64,000 nucleotides of DNA from an uncultured Lentisphaerota bacterium (GCA_903921725.1 CAIXRA010000037.1:1-64000), one strand, 5' to 3'; numbered from the stretch's first letter, positions 1-8,531 are shown. Notes: generated by a model from the letters alone, not told the origin. Numbers and translations are program-made.

Positions 1-213
1 CCCAGCGGGGCTGGCTGTTGGTTAGCCTGGGGTGGAACCCCAGGAAAACGCCTCCCGTATCTTCGCTCCGCCCCAGCGGGGCTGGCTGTTGGTTAGCCTA
101 GGGTGGAACCCCAGGAAAACGCCTCCCGTATCTTCGCTCCGCCCCAGCGGGGCTGGCTGTTGGTTAGCCTGGGGTGGAACCCCAGGAAAACCGTCCCCCG
201 TTTTCCGCCCCGG
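1..213. repeat. 71-bp tandem repeat, about three copies
   Basis: Copies run 1-71, 72-142 and 143 to about 191, after which the third copy diverges; a fragment resembling its start (ccccggtggggcggg) follows near 207-221. Copies 1 and 2 differ at one base seen by eye. Each contains an 8-bp stem with a 3-nt loop (CCTGGGGT gga ACCCCAGG). There is no T-run, so a terminator role is doubtful although the array lies directly beyond the stop codon of the murC-murB-ddl fusion at 230. Open frames through it are spurious. The array may continue to the left of the window. Confidence 0.9.
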
Positions 214-229
214 TGGGGCGGGCCTTTGC

Positions 230-3200
230 TTACAGGTTCGCCTTCACCAGTTTGGCGCAGAGTTCGGCGAACGACAGGCCGCTGACGGCGGCGGACTTCG
301 GCAGCAGGCTCGTCGCGGTGAAGCCGGGGATCGCGTTCGCCTCCAGGCACCAAGGCGTGCCCTGCGCGTCCACGATGAAATCCACGCGCAGCAGGTCCTT
401 CGCGCCGAGCGCGCCCCACGACTTTTCGGCGAACGCCTGCGCGGCCTTCTGCGCGGACTCCGCGACGGTCTGCGGCGGACAGAGGTACTCGGTCTTGCCC
501 TGCTGGTACACATACTTCGCATCGTAATCATACCACTTGTCGCCGGCCGGCTTGATCTCGACCACCGGAAGCGCGCGGCCGTCCAGCAGCCCGACCGTGA
601 TCTCCGTGCCCTTCACGAACTCCTCGCAGAACACCACCGGATCCAGCGCGAACGCCTTCTCCAGCGCCGCCTTCCACGCCGCCACGTCGCCCGCTTCGAC
701 TTTGCTGATGCCAATGGACGACCCCTGCTCATTCGGTTTCACCACCACCGGGAACTTCAGATCCGCCGGCATCGGCGCGGAGGCGTCCTTCAGCACCGCC
801 CATTTCGCCGTCGGCACCCCCGCCGCGGCGAGCGCCCGCTTGGTCGCCAGCTTGTCCATGATCAGCTTGCACGACGCCGGACCGCTGCCGACGTAGCGGA
901 TCTTCCGCGCATCCATCAGCGCCTGAATCTGGCCGTCCTCGCCGAACGCGCCGTGGAGCACGGGAAAGACCACGTCGAAATCCGCCGGCAGCTCCGGCAG
1001 TTCCGGCTTGTCGAAGGCAATTTCTGTGACGCGGTATCCGGCCTCGCGCAACGCGTTCGCCACGCCCGTGCCGGAACGCAGCGAGATCTCGCGCTCGCTC
1101 GACGGCCCGCCCTTGAGCACGACCACATGCGGCGGCGCGATGCTTGTCGCAACCTGTTTCGCCGCCTCGACTCCCGCAAATTTGACTTCCGGCATCAGAA
1201 TGACTCCCGTTTGATTAAATACACGCTGCCGCACGCGCAGCAGCAGGCTCAAAAACTCCTTCTCCGACACATGCCCGTCGGTGAGGATGAAGTTCGCATG
1301 CTTCTCGCTGACATTCGCGCCGCCGACCGCCATGCCCTTGCAGCCCGTGCGGTCAATCAGTTTGCCGGCCGCGGTACCCGCCGACGCATTCTTGAAGACG
1401 CAGCCCGCGCTACGCCCCGACGGCTGCGCTGCGCGCCGTTTCTCGCCCGACTCGCGCAGCTGCTCCTCGGTTTCCACCAGCGTGGACACCGGCAGTCGCA
1501 GCGTCACCGATGTCACAATCACATCCTCCGGAATCCCCGCGTCACGGTAGTTCCACGGCAATTCATTGGCCGCCGCCGACCACGGCGCACCATCGAGCCG
1601 CACGCCATCCACTTTCACCGCGAACTGGCCGATGGCCACGCCGTCCGCACCCGCGTTCATGCGCACTGCGCCGCCGAGCGTCCCCGGAATCCAAGCCAGC
1701 GGTGCGAACTCCGCACACGGATACTCCGCTTGTGCTGCCGCCTCAAATAAAGCACGAAGCGTCACCCCGCAGCCGAGAGTCCAGAGGCGATTTTCGATTT
1801 CATATTGTGACGCAGTGACGCAGTGACTCAGTGACTCACGATTGGTTTGTTCTTCCTTGCACGCCCCGCCCCTGAACTCGCCCTGGCGCAGGCAGACCCA
1901 GATCCGGGGCGGCTCCCAGTCCGCACCGACCAGGTTGTTCCCCGCGCCAAGCACGGCAACGGAAATGTTCGTAGTTCCGCCTTCAGGCGGCATCCCTCCC
2001 GAGTTGGGGCTCGGGGTACCCGGGTAATTCTTCGCAAACCGAAGCACCGCCTGGAGTTGCGGCAGCGTTTCCGGATAGACCACCAGCGGGCGGCCGAACC
2101 CGGCGCCGAGCGTGGTCAGTTCCGACCAGACCCGGTCGCGGTCAATCTTGCATTTATCCTTCAGCTCCGGCAGATTGCGGAGTTCGCCCATCGTCCGGTT
2201 CAGCCACTGGTCCGCCAGCTCCTCGCGCAGCAGCCCCGCCAGCCGCCCCACATCCCCTGCCCCGACCACGGCGTAGACGTTGCGGACTCGTTTCGCGTTT
2301 TGTGTTTCGTGTTCCGCGTTGAGCGTTGAACATTCTTCGGCTTCTGCCTTACCGCCACACCGTCCCACCGCCACACCATCACACTGTTTTTCCTCCACCT
2401 CATCCTGACTCCGCATCGCCAGAAAAAACGCCAAATCCTCCAGGTCCTTCTCCCAGTACACCGCTTCCTTGCCACGGATCGCGGTCACGATTTCGCGCGG
2501 GTCTGCGAGGTCCGCATCCTGCTTCCAGGCGGCGAACGGCGGGATCAGGTAAATCTCGTCCGCATCCTGCTCCAGTATCTGGCTGAATTCGGCGGCGTAA
2601 CGCTTTACGCGCTCGAAGCGGTGCGGCTGGAAGATCACCGTCAGCCGCGCGCCCGGATGCTGTTCCCGTAGCGCCTGGATGGACGCCCGCAGCTCGTTCG
2701 GATGATGCGCGTAGTCCTCGACCACGACCTCCCGCGCACCCGGCGAACGGTAACGCTCGCTCAGCCGCCGCGACACGCCCTGGAACTCCGCCAGCGCCGC
2801 CACGGCCTGCGCCACCGGCACCCCCAGCGCGAAGGTCACCGCGACGGCCACCGCCGCGTTTTTCCGGTTGTGCTCGCCCGGCATGAAGCGCATCGCCAAC
2901 CCCGCCGGAATCTCCGCCGGGGTGATGAACGCCGCCGCCGGATGCTTCGCGAACAGCCGCGCTGTCGTGTCATCACGCCAGGTAAACAACCGCGCCGCCT
3001 TCTGCGAAAAATCAATGAAGTTCTGTTCCAGCGCGCCGACGCCGCCGAGGCTCCAGCAGTGGTCGTCGTCCACGTTCGTCACCACCGCGTGCGAACTGCG
3101 CACCAGCGCCTGCGTGCCGTCCGACTCGTCCACCTCCGTCACCAGGACCTGCCCCGCGCCCGCCGACGCCGGCGCCGGCCAGCCCGGCATCTCGCCGCCG

Positions 3201-3619
3201 ATCATGAACCCCGGACGCCGCCCCGCCTCGCGCAGGATGTGCGCAATCATCGCGGAGGTCGTCGTCTTTCCGTGCGATCCGCCGACGGCGACCACGACCG
3301 GGAACGCCTCCGCCAGCCGCGCCAGAAACTCGCCCCGGCGGCAGGCCGGCAGGCCGCGGCGCGCCGCCTCCTGCATCTCCGGGTTCGACGGCTGCACCGC
3401 GCTGGAGAACACCACCTGGTCGGCCTCCGGCGGCAGGTTTTCCGCCGCGTGCCCCGTCGCGGTCTTCGCCCCGAGCCGCTCCAGCCGCTCCAGCACCGGC
3501 GATGCCGCCGCGTCCGAGCCCGACACGCTCACGCCGCGCTGCAGGAGGATCGTCGCCAGCCCCGACATCCCGACCCCGCCGACCCCGATGAAATGCACAT
3601 GCTTCCCGATGAAACTCAC
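230..3619 (-). CDS. MurC-MurB-Ddl trifunctional fusion (peptidoglycan precursor synthesis)
   Basis: One 1129-residue reading frame carries three cytoplasmic peptidoglycan enzymes. Residues 1 to about 475 are UDP-MurNAc:L-Ala ligase MurC (N-terminal HFIGVGGVGMSG, P-loop GGSHGKTTT at about 113, EDYAHHPNE, FQPHRF). About 480-815 are the FAD-dependent reductase MurB (LGAGNNL, WIPGTLGGAVRMNAGA, SAGCVFKN). About 830-1129 are D-Ala:D-Ala ligase (KGGPSSEREISL, GEDGQIQ, LEANAIPGFT). GTG at 3619 is chosen because AAGGAG lies 7 nt upstream; a GTG ten codons earlier has no such site. MurC-Ddl fusions are known in Chlamydiae; adding MurB is unusual. The MurB general-acid serine position reads Cys. Three low-complexity insertions (about 404-446, 541-552, 586-610) are encoded by short repeats. 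All core motifs remain, so the protein is probably active. Confidence 0.93.
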   Translation of the reverse strand: MSFIGKHVHFIGVGGVGMSGLATILLQRGVSVSGSDAAASPVLERLERLGAKTATGHAAENLPPEADQVVFSSAVQPSNPEMQEAARRGLPACRRGEFLARLAEAFPVVVAVGGSHGKTTTSAMIAHILREAGRRPGFMIGGEMPGWPAPASAGAGQVLVTEVDESDGTQALVRSSHAVVTNVDDDHCWSLGGVGALEQNFIDFSQKAARLFTWRDDTTARLFAKHPAAAFITPAEIPAGLAMRFMPGEHNRKNAAVAVAVTFALGVPVAQAVAALAEFQGVSRRLSERYRSPGAREVVVEDYAHHPNELRASIQALREQHPGARLTVIFQPHRFERVKRYAAEFSQILEQDADEIYLIPPFAAWKQDADLADPREIVTAIRGKEAVYWEKDLEDLAFFLAMRSQDEVEEKQCDGVAVGRCGGKAEAEECSTLNAEHETQNAKRVRNVYAVVGAGDVGRLAGLLREELADQWLNRTMGELRNLPELKDKCKIDRDRVWSELTTLGAGFGRPLVVYPETLPQLQAVLRFAKNYPGTPSPNSGGMPPEGGTTNISVAVLGAGNNLVGADWEPPRIWVCLRQGEFRGGACKEEQTNRESLSHCVTASQYEIENRLWTLGCGVTLRALFEAAAQAEYPCAEFAPLAWIPGTLGGAVRMNAGADGVAIGQFAVKVDGVRLDGAPWSAAANELPWNYRDAGIPEDVIVTSVTLRLPVSTLVETEEQLRESGEKRRAAQPSGRSAGCVFKNASAGTAAGKLIDRTGCKGMAVGGANVSEKHANFILTDGHVSEKEFLSLLLRVRQRVFNQTGVILMPEVKFAGVEAAKQVATSIAPPHVVVLKGGPSSEREISLRSGTGVANALREAGYRVTEIAFDKPELPELPADFDVVFPVLHGAFGEDGQIQALMDARKIRYVGSGPASCKLIMDKLATKRALAAAGVPTAKWAVLKDASAPMPADLKFPVVVKPNEQGSSIGISKVEAGDVAAWKAALEKAFALDPVVFCEEFVKGTEITVGLLDGRALPVVEIKPAGDKWYDYDAKYVYQQGKTEYLCPPQTVAESAQKAAQAFAEKSWGALGAKDLLRVDFIVDAQGTPWCLEANAIPGFTATSLLPKSAAVSGLSFAELCAKLVKANL
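1400..1402 (-). other. Cys codon at the MurB general-acid serine position
   Basis: The MurB signature usually written GS(x)FKNP, whose Ser is Ser229 in E. coli MurB, reads SAGCVFKN here, so the proton donor would be Cys (about residue 740 of the fusion). The surrounding motif is intact. Confidence 0.7.
1807..1838. repeat. Octanucleotide tandem array inside the MurB coding region
   Basis: Four 8-bp units: GTGACGCA twice, then GTGACTCA twice. Because 8 is not a multiple of 3, each unit is read in a different frame. It encodes part of the low-complexity insertion around residues 600-610 of the fusion protein. The period is the same as at 2347-2386 and 25242-25305. Confidence 0.85.
1967..1993. 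repeat. Short palindromic repeat within the MurB coding region
   Basis: A 27-bp element with core CCGCCTTCAGGCGG (6-bp arms, 2-nt loop). It matches, in inverted orientation, the intergenic copy at 4011-4037 at 26 of 27 positions. In the murB part it is read in frame as MPPEGGTTN. Confidence 0.85.
2347..2386. repeat. Degenerate octanucleotide tandem array inside the MurC coding region
   Basis: Five 8-bp units on the plus strand: CCTTACCG, CCACACCG, TCCCACCG, CCACACCA, TCACACTG. It encodes part of a roughly 43-residue insertion in the C-terminal domain of MurC, between the DLAFFLAMRS and NVYAVVGAGDVG segments. Confidence 0.7.
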
Positions 3620-3674
3620 AAGAGGACTCCTTGGAGAGAGAATATCCACAGATTACACAGAGAAGGCGTTCAAA

Positions 3675-3959
3675 CTATTGAACGTTGTTTGGGCGCGAAA
3701 AACGGAAAATCAACGTAAAGCCTATACCTGGAGCACACCCCCAATCCAAGAGATAGGGGCACCAACACCAAAAAGTCATGCCAGGCAGAGGAATCATCAA
3801 GATACCAAGCATGCCAGAAACACCGGCCAACAGCGGTATCCATGATGGAGCATTTGTTCGCTTTATATGCCGTCTCCAAAACACCATCCAGTTGAGCGTA
3901 GCCATCCATATAAACAATGCAAGCAGAATGCAACCGCCAACCCACCGCAAAACATCCAT
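3675..3959 (-). CDS. Small hypothetical membrane protein
   Basis: A 94-residue protein with two or three hydrophobic segments (about residues 5-25, 39-58 and possibly 60-80), an Arg/Lys-rich turn (FWRRHIKR) and a PYLLDWGCAPG motif near the C-terminus. I recognise the general look of small uncharacterised integral membrane proteins with an IPLL...LLDWGC pattern, but cannot name a function. ATG at 3959 is preferred because GGAGG lies 5 nt upstream; GTG 6 codons earlier is possible. The stretch 3640-4010 is visibly more AT-rich than its neighbours, which may mean recent acquisition or weak constraint. It lies alone between murC-murB-ddl and the WPF-repeat gene. Confidence 0.65.
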   Translation of the reverse strand: MDVLRWVGGCILLALFIWMATLNWMVFWRRHIKRTNAPSWIPLLAGVSGMLGILMIPLPGMTFWCWCPYLLDWGCAPGIGFTLIFRFSRPNNVQ

Positions 3960-4010
3960 ATTTTCCTCCACGCTCACATTGAGAATGGGTTGCGACTATA
4001 TCTCGTGCCA

Positions 4011-4037
4011 ATGCCGCCTGAAGGCGGAACTACTAAC
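4011..4037. repeat. Short palindromic repeat, intergenic copy
   Basis: Inverted 27-bp copy of the element inside murB at 1967-1993, with one mismatch. It lies upstream of the small membrane gene. It is followed at about 4063-4080 by a cttggcgtcttggcggtt fragment that resembles the arm of the gyrA terminator hairpin. Confidence 0.85.
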
Positions 4038-4087
4038 GATTTTTTTGCGCGTTGCTTCAAGTCTTGGCGTCTTGGCGGTTGGCACGC

Positions 4088-5671
4088 TCACCACTTGAAG
4101 AACCACAGCGCGCGACATTTCTTTTCGCCGTCCGCACGACCCCAGGCGAGGAGGCCCTTGCCGATGGAGAGGTACCAGCCGCCGTTGGCGTCCTCGCGGT
4201 GGTATTCGGCGAACGGGGCCAGCGACCAGCGCATCGGCTGCGGCGCGTTGTAGGCGAGCTTCCACCAGCCCCAGAGCGCCTCATGGCGGATTTCCGCGCC
4301 CTGCGTCTCGCGGGAGTAGAGCGTCCACAGCGGCGCGTAGTTGCGGTTCACGCCGTCCGGCGCGCGGCGCGGCCAGAGCGCCAGCACCGCCAACCGCGAC
4401 TTGTCCTGTTCCCGCTGGAAGCTCCATACCGGCCAGAGCTGCTTGAAGTTCTGCTCCAGCACCGCCGGCTTCTCCGGGGCCGCCTCGTCCTTGCGACACA
4501 GTTCCGACGACCACCAGAACGGCGCCAGCGCGGACCATTTGCGCTCGACGGCGGCGGATGTTTTCGCCGAACCGGTCCACCAGAAGGGCCACATGACGTA
4601 GGCCGTGCCGCACGCCGGACGGTCGGTCCTGCCGTAGAACGGCCAGTAGTTCGTGTGCGTCTCCGTCCCCTCCGGAGTCGTCTCGCGCGACAGGCGGATG
4701 AACGGCCAGGGGCAGTAGGTACGGCTCTTCTCGCGGCCCGCGAGGGTGCATGTGTCGCCGCTGAAGAACGGCCAGAGCACAGTCCACGATTTCTGGACGA
4801 CCCGGCCGGAGGCGTCCGTCTGTTTTCCGCTGCCGCAGAACGGGAGCACGAACCAAGCGTCCATGCCCATGGTGTTCGGCGCGCCGGGGCGCGGGTGGAT
4901 GTGGCTGGTGTGCACGAACGGCCAGAGATAGAACCGGCGCTCGTCCTGAAGCCACTTCGCTTCGGTGTCCGGCGAGCGCCCGTAGAACAGCGCCTGACCA
5001 TAGAACGGCCAGACGCGGAACTTGTCCACGCACTCGCCCTTCGTCCGGCTGAACACCGGCCAGAGGACGGTGTGTGCGTCGAACGTACTCTTGTGGCTGC
5101 CGACATAGAGCGGAAAAAGGAAGAAATTCACATGGTCAAAGCCAAAGAAATTCGAAATCCTGCCGCCGAGCGGAAAGAGGCCGAAGTACGGCCGCGCCTG
5201 ATTGTCGTGCCCATAGAACACAACCGGCATCAACCACCAGCGGTCCGACGCCATGCCGTCGGCGCCGTGATGCGGCTTGGTGTGCAGGAACGGGAAGAAA
5301 AACTGGAATTCGCTGTCCGGACGATTGCGCGTGAAGCCGATCGGCCAAAGGATGTCGCGCCCGGAGGTCGTGCCGCTCCGGCTGTAGAAATCGGAGTACA
5401 CCGGACGCAGGAGGGCGCGGAAAGCGCGTTCACCGTCCGGCGTGCTGCGGCTCTCGAAGAACGGCCCGAGCGCGCGCCAGTTCAGCCCGGAGACCGGCGG
5501 GGGCGCCATCGGCTCCTGCCAGCTTTCGACGGGGGCGGTGGCCCCCGCCGCTTCCGCCAGCGGGGCGTAATCCGTCATCTCCGCGCCGTGTGCGGCGCCC
5601 TCCGCACACATAACCGCCAGCGGGGCCAGGCACAGCCAGGCACGCCGCATGAAAACCGCCTTCTTCAGCAT
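4088..5671 (-). CDS. Secreted WPF-repeat hypothetical protein
   Basis: A 527-residue protein with an N-terminal signal peptide (MLKKAVFMRRAWLCLAPLAV, cleavage probably after AHGA). The rest is about twenty degenerate repeats of roughly 20-25 residues, each centred on an aromatic-Pro core: ILWPIGF, LFPLYVG, VLWPVFS, VWPFYGQ, YLWPFVH, VLWPFFS, PWPFIRL, YWPFYGR, VMWPFWW, LAPFWW and others. Repeated amphipathic aromatic strands of this kind suggest a beta-barrel or beta-propeller-like envelope protein, but I know of no assigned function. ATG at 5671 is taken because GGGGAG lies 9 nt upstream and the signal peptide starts there; the frame stays open 33 codons further. Flanked by unrelated housekeeping genes. 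Confidence 0.8.
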   Translation of the reverse strand: MLKKAVFMRRAWLCLAPLAVMCAEGAAHGAEMTDYAPLAEAAGATAPVESWQEPMAPPPVSGLNWRALGPFFESRSTPDGERAFRALLRPVYSDFYSRSGTTSGRDILWPIGFTRNRPDSEFQFFFPFLHTKPHHGADGMASDRWWLMPVVFYGHDNQARPYFGLFPLGGRISNFFGFDHVNFFLFPLYVGSHKSTFDAHTVLWPVFSRTKGECVDKFRVWPFYGQALFYGRSPDTEAKWLQDERRFYLWPFVHTSHIHPRPGAPNTMGMDAWFVLPFCGSGKQTDASGRVVQKSWTVLWPFFSGDTCTLAGREKSRTYCPWPFIRLSRETTPEGTETHTNYWPFYGRTDRPACGTAYVMWPFWWTGSAKTSAAVERKWSALAPFWWSSELCRKDEAAPEKPAVLEQNFKQLWPVWSFQREQDKSRLAVLALWPRRAPDGVNRNYAPLWTLYSRETQGAEIRHEALWGWWKLAYNAPQPMRWSLAPFAEYHREDANGGWYLSIGKGLLAWGRADGEKKCRALWFFKW

Positions 5672-5849
5672 TGCAGGAAACTCCCCTGTTGGGCCCCTCG
5701 CGCAACGCACGTTCATGCGCGCGAAAACGGAGGCCGGAAAAACAGGGTTAGTGTAAGGGCGTGCCGCCATTTTTCAATGCAGGAAGAGAGCCTCCTGCGC
5801 AACCGGCGCGCTGCACGACAGTCCGACGGTGCGGCCTCGGCGTTCCGCC

Positions 5850-6869
5850 TCAGCCCAGTTCGCGGCCGGCAAGGGTGATCCACGGCTTCAGCTCGTCGAG
5901 CAGCGCGCCGAACTTGGCGGACGGAATCTGCTGCGCGGCGTCGCTCATCGCGTTCACCGGATTCGGGTGCGCCTCGATGATCAGGCCGTCCGCTCCGGCT
6001 GCAATGCCGGCCTTCGCCAGCGGCAGGACCAGCTTCGCGACGCCGGCGGCGTGGCTCGGATCAACAATGACCGGGAGGTGCGAATCGAACTTCGCCACGG
6101 CGACGGCACCGAGGTCCAGCGTGTTGCGCGTCGCCCTTTCGAACGTGCGGATTCCGCGCTCGCAGAGGATGACGCCGGGGCAGCCGTTGACCAGCAGGTA
6201 TTCCGCCGCCGACAGCCACTCGTCCACATACATCGCCAGGCCGCGCTTGAGCAGCACCGGCTTGCCCGCCTTCGCCACAACCTCAAGCAGGTGGTAGTTC
6301 TGCGAATTGCGCGCGCCGATCTGCAGCATGTCCGACAAATCGGCCAGCGGCTCGACCTGCGACGGCGCAAGGATTTCGGTCACCACCGCGACGTTAAACT
6401 CCTTCTTGACCGCCGCCAAAATCTCCAGCGCCTTTTCGCCCAGCCCCTGGAAGTCGTACGGCGAGGTGCGCGGCTTGTAGGCCATGCCGCGGATGATCTT
6501 CACGCCGCAGCCCACGAGGTCCGCCGTCGACTGCCGGAACTGCTCGTAGCTTTCCATGGAACACGGTCCGGCAATCACCTGGAAATGCCCGCCGCCAATC
6601 TTGTGCCCGCGGACGGAGACCACGCTGTCCTTCGGGTGGAACTCACGGCTGGCCAGCTTGTAGCGTTTTTGGATTGGCACCACGTTCTCGATGCACGACA
6701 TCCCCTTCAACTGTTCCAGCGACTGGTGCGACAGCTCGTCGCCGACAGCCGCAATGACCGTGCGCTCCACACCTTGGATCACCCGCGGTTCATAGCCAAG
6801 TTCAACGATGTGCTTCTTGACATCCTCGATGGCGGCGGGTGCGGTATGCGGTTTCAACACGATAATCAT
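5850..6869 (-). CDS. aroF: 3-deoxy-7-phosphoheptulonate (DAHP) synthase, type I-beta with ferredoxin-like regulatory domain
   Basis: Condenses phosphoenolpyruvate and erythrose 4-phosphate, the first step of aromatic amino acid synthesis. The 339-residue protein has an N-terminal ferredoxin-like (ACT-type) domain of about 70 residues (MIIVLKPHTAPAAIEDV), as in Thermotoga-type enzymes where it mediates aromatic feedback inhibition. A TIM barrel follows with IAGPCSMES, YKPRTSPYDFQG, QIGARNSQNYHLL, VLLKRG, CERGIRTFE and DPSHAAG motifs. Length and motif order are normal. The ATG at 6869 follows weakly purine-rich sequence. It shares strand with pheS upstream, which fits aromatic amino acid use, but 299 bp separate the two, so cotranscription is uncertain. 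Confidence 0.96.
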   Translation of the reverse strand: MIIVLKPHTAPAAIEDVKKHIVELGYEPRVIQGVERTVIAAVGDELSHQSLEQLKGMSCIENVVPIQKRYKLASREFHPKDSVVSVRGHKIGGGHFQVIAGPCSMESYEQFRQSTADLVGCGVKIIRGMAYKPRTSPYDFQGLGEKALEILAAVKKEFNVAVVTEILAPSQVEPLADLSDMLQIGARNSQNYHLLEVVAKAGKPVLLKRGLAMYVDEWLSAAEYLLVNGCPGVILCERGIRTFERATRNTLDLGAVAVAKFDSHLPVIVDPSHAAGVAKLVLPLAKAGIAAGADGLIIEAHPNPVNAMSDAAQQIPSAKFGALLDELKPWITLAGRELG

Positions 6870-7168
6870 GATGCAGAACTCCGGCGCATGCTGGGGCTAA
6901 TGGTAAAAGGAGTTAAAATATAGCGCGGGGGACGTGGAGTACACCCCTGATGAAAGAAATGACAGGCGGCGTGAAACGGCCGGGATATTCATGCTTTTGT
7001 GGCGGGGCGGAACAATCCGGCCCGGACTGGCAACGAATGGCAGACGGTTCGGGCTGTGGCGAAAGCCAGAGGCCGCGGCTCCTGTGTCGGGAATTCAGCC
7101 GGCCCGCATCCATTTCGGCGTTGCCGTACGGACGCTACGGCGGCCCTGTTTCCAGCGCGCGCCGGCCG

Positions 7169-8185
7169 TCAGAACTGGTGCAGGAACTTCGTGTTGTTCT
7201 CATAGAGCAGGCGCAGGTCGTTGATCCTGTGGCGGATCATGGCGATGCGCTCGATGCCCATGCCAAAGGCATAGCCGGTCCATTCCTCGGGGTCGTAGCC
7301 GACCGCGCGGAAGACCGCCGGATTGACCATGCCCGCGCCGGCGATTTCCAGCCAGCCGGAGTGCTTGCAGACACGGCACCCCTTGCCGCCGCACATGATG
7401 CAGGAGAAGTCGCACTCCACGCTCGGCTCGGTGAACGGGAAAAAGTGCGGACGGAAGCGGATCTTCACGTCCTCGCCCAGCAGCTCGCGGGCGAAAGTCG
7501 CCAGCGTGCCCTTGAGGTCGGCCAGCGAGACGTTCTTGTCCACATACAGCCCCTCGATCTGGTGGAAGTTCATGCCGTGCGTCGCGTCCGGCGTGTCGCG
7601 GCGGAACACGCGCCCAGGGCAGACGATGCGCACCGGAGGCTTGATGTTTTTCATGACGCGGATCTGCACCGGCGAGGTCTGCGTGCGCAGGATGCGGCCA
7701 TCGGGAAAGTAGAAGGTGTCCTGCGGTTCGCGCGAGGGATGGTCGTCCGGCGTGTTCAGCGCGTCGAAATTGTGGTAGACCGTCTCGATTTCCGGCCCTT
7801 CTGCGACGATGAAGCCCATGCGGCGGAAGACCGCAATCGTGTCGTCCATCACCTGCGAGATCGGGTGCTTGCGCCCAAGCCGGCGGCGGCGGCCCGCCAG
7901 CGTCACGTCCACCGCGCTCCCCGCATGGCAACCCGCGCCTCCGAGGCGCTCCGTGGCGGTTTCCAGCGCGGCGGCGATGCCGTTCTTGACCTTGTTGGCG
8001 ACCCTGCCCAGCTCCGGCTTCTCGGCGGGCGGGACTGCGCCAAGACCGGCCATCAGTTCCGGCAGCCGCCCCTTGCGGCCCAGATACTTGACGCGCGCCG
8101 CCTCGACGGACGCGGCGTCGGCCGCCTGTGCCAGCGCCGCTTCCGCTTCCGCCAGAAGCAATTCCAAATCAGTTGCCAGTGACAT
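7169..8185 (-). CDS. pheS: Phenylalanyl-tRNA synthetase alpha subunit
   Basis: Class II aminoacyl-tRNA synthetase subunit that charges tRNA-Phe, normally as an alpha2-beta2 tetramer with PheT. The 338 residues carry an N-terminal coiled-coil tRNA-binding region (about 1-90, MSLATDLELLLAEAEAALAQ), motif 1 around GRKHPISQVMDDTI, motif 2 (CPGRVFRRDTPDATHGMNFHQIEG), a CxxCxxxxCxxC-like loop (CIMCGGKGCRVC) and motif 3 (YAFGMGIERIAMIRH). The usual start MSLATD at 8185 is used; the frame stays open 140 codons upstream but that part is repeat-like and non-homologous. pheT is not adjacent, which departs from the common pheST order. Confidence 0.95.
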   Translation of the reverse strand: MSLATDLELLLAEAEAALAQAADAASVEAARVKYLGRKGRLPELMAGLGAVPPAEKPELGRVANKVKNGIAAALETATERLGGAGCHAGSAVDVTLAGRRRRLGRKHPISQVMDDTIAVFRRMGFIVAEGPEIETVYHNFDALNTPDDHPSREPQDTFYFPDGRILRTQTSPVQIRVMKNIKPPVRIVCPGRVFRRDTPDATHGMNFHQIEGLYVDKNVSLADLKGTLATFARELLGEDVKIRFRPHFFPFTEPSVECDFSCIMCGGKGCRVCKHSGWLEIAGAGMVNPAVFRAVGYDPEEWTGYAFGMGIERIAMIRHRINDLRLLYENNTKFLHQF

Positions 8186-8531
8186 CGTCCAGATCCCCGC
8201 ATGAACCGTTTCGCCGCGACGGCGGAGCCGTAACTCCGGCCGTGAGCGTACAGGATGAAAGCATAATCCCGAAAACCCGCTTTTCCACTCACCCGACCGC
8301 ATCCGCATCCGTGGTTTTTCCCGCTGAGGCGCAGAGCAAAAAACAACCGCAAAACCGCAAGAAACGGGCACTGAATTTATAAGACTGGAAAAACGGACTG
8401 ATTTCCGGCGAACGCCTTCCGCATTCCCACGGTCACCACTGCCGCCGTCGTTCTCGATGCGTTCTCCGCCCTCTGCGCCTCTGCGGGAGATAAAAATCAC
8501 ACCGGCAGGGCGGGATTGCCAAGCTGGCCCC
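8186..8531. other. Intergenic region, no gene seen
   Basis: Between pheS and comM. It holds fragments such as ccctctgcgcctctgcgggag (8468-8488) that resemble cgcagaagcgcagagggcgc near 24419 and look like dispersed degenerate repeats. I see no credible ORF, tRNA or convincing promoter. Confidence 0.6.

Noticed and set aside
1..213. The 71-bp tandem repeats as a CRISPR array or as coding sequence
   Set aside because: There are no unique spacers between copies and no cas genes; frames through it are periodic translations of the repeat.
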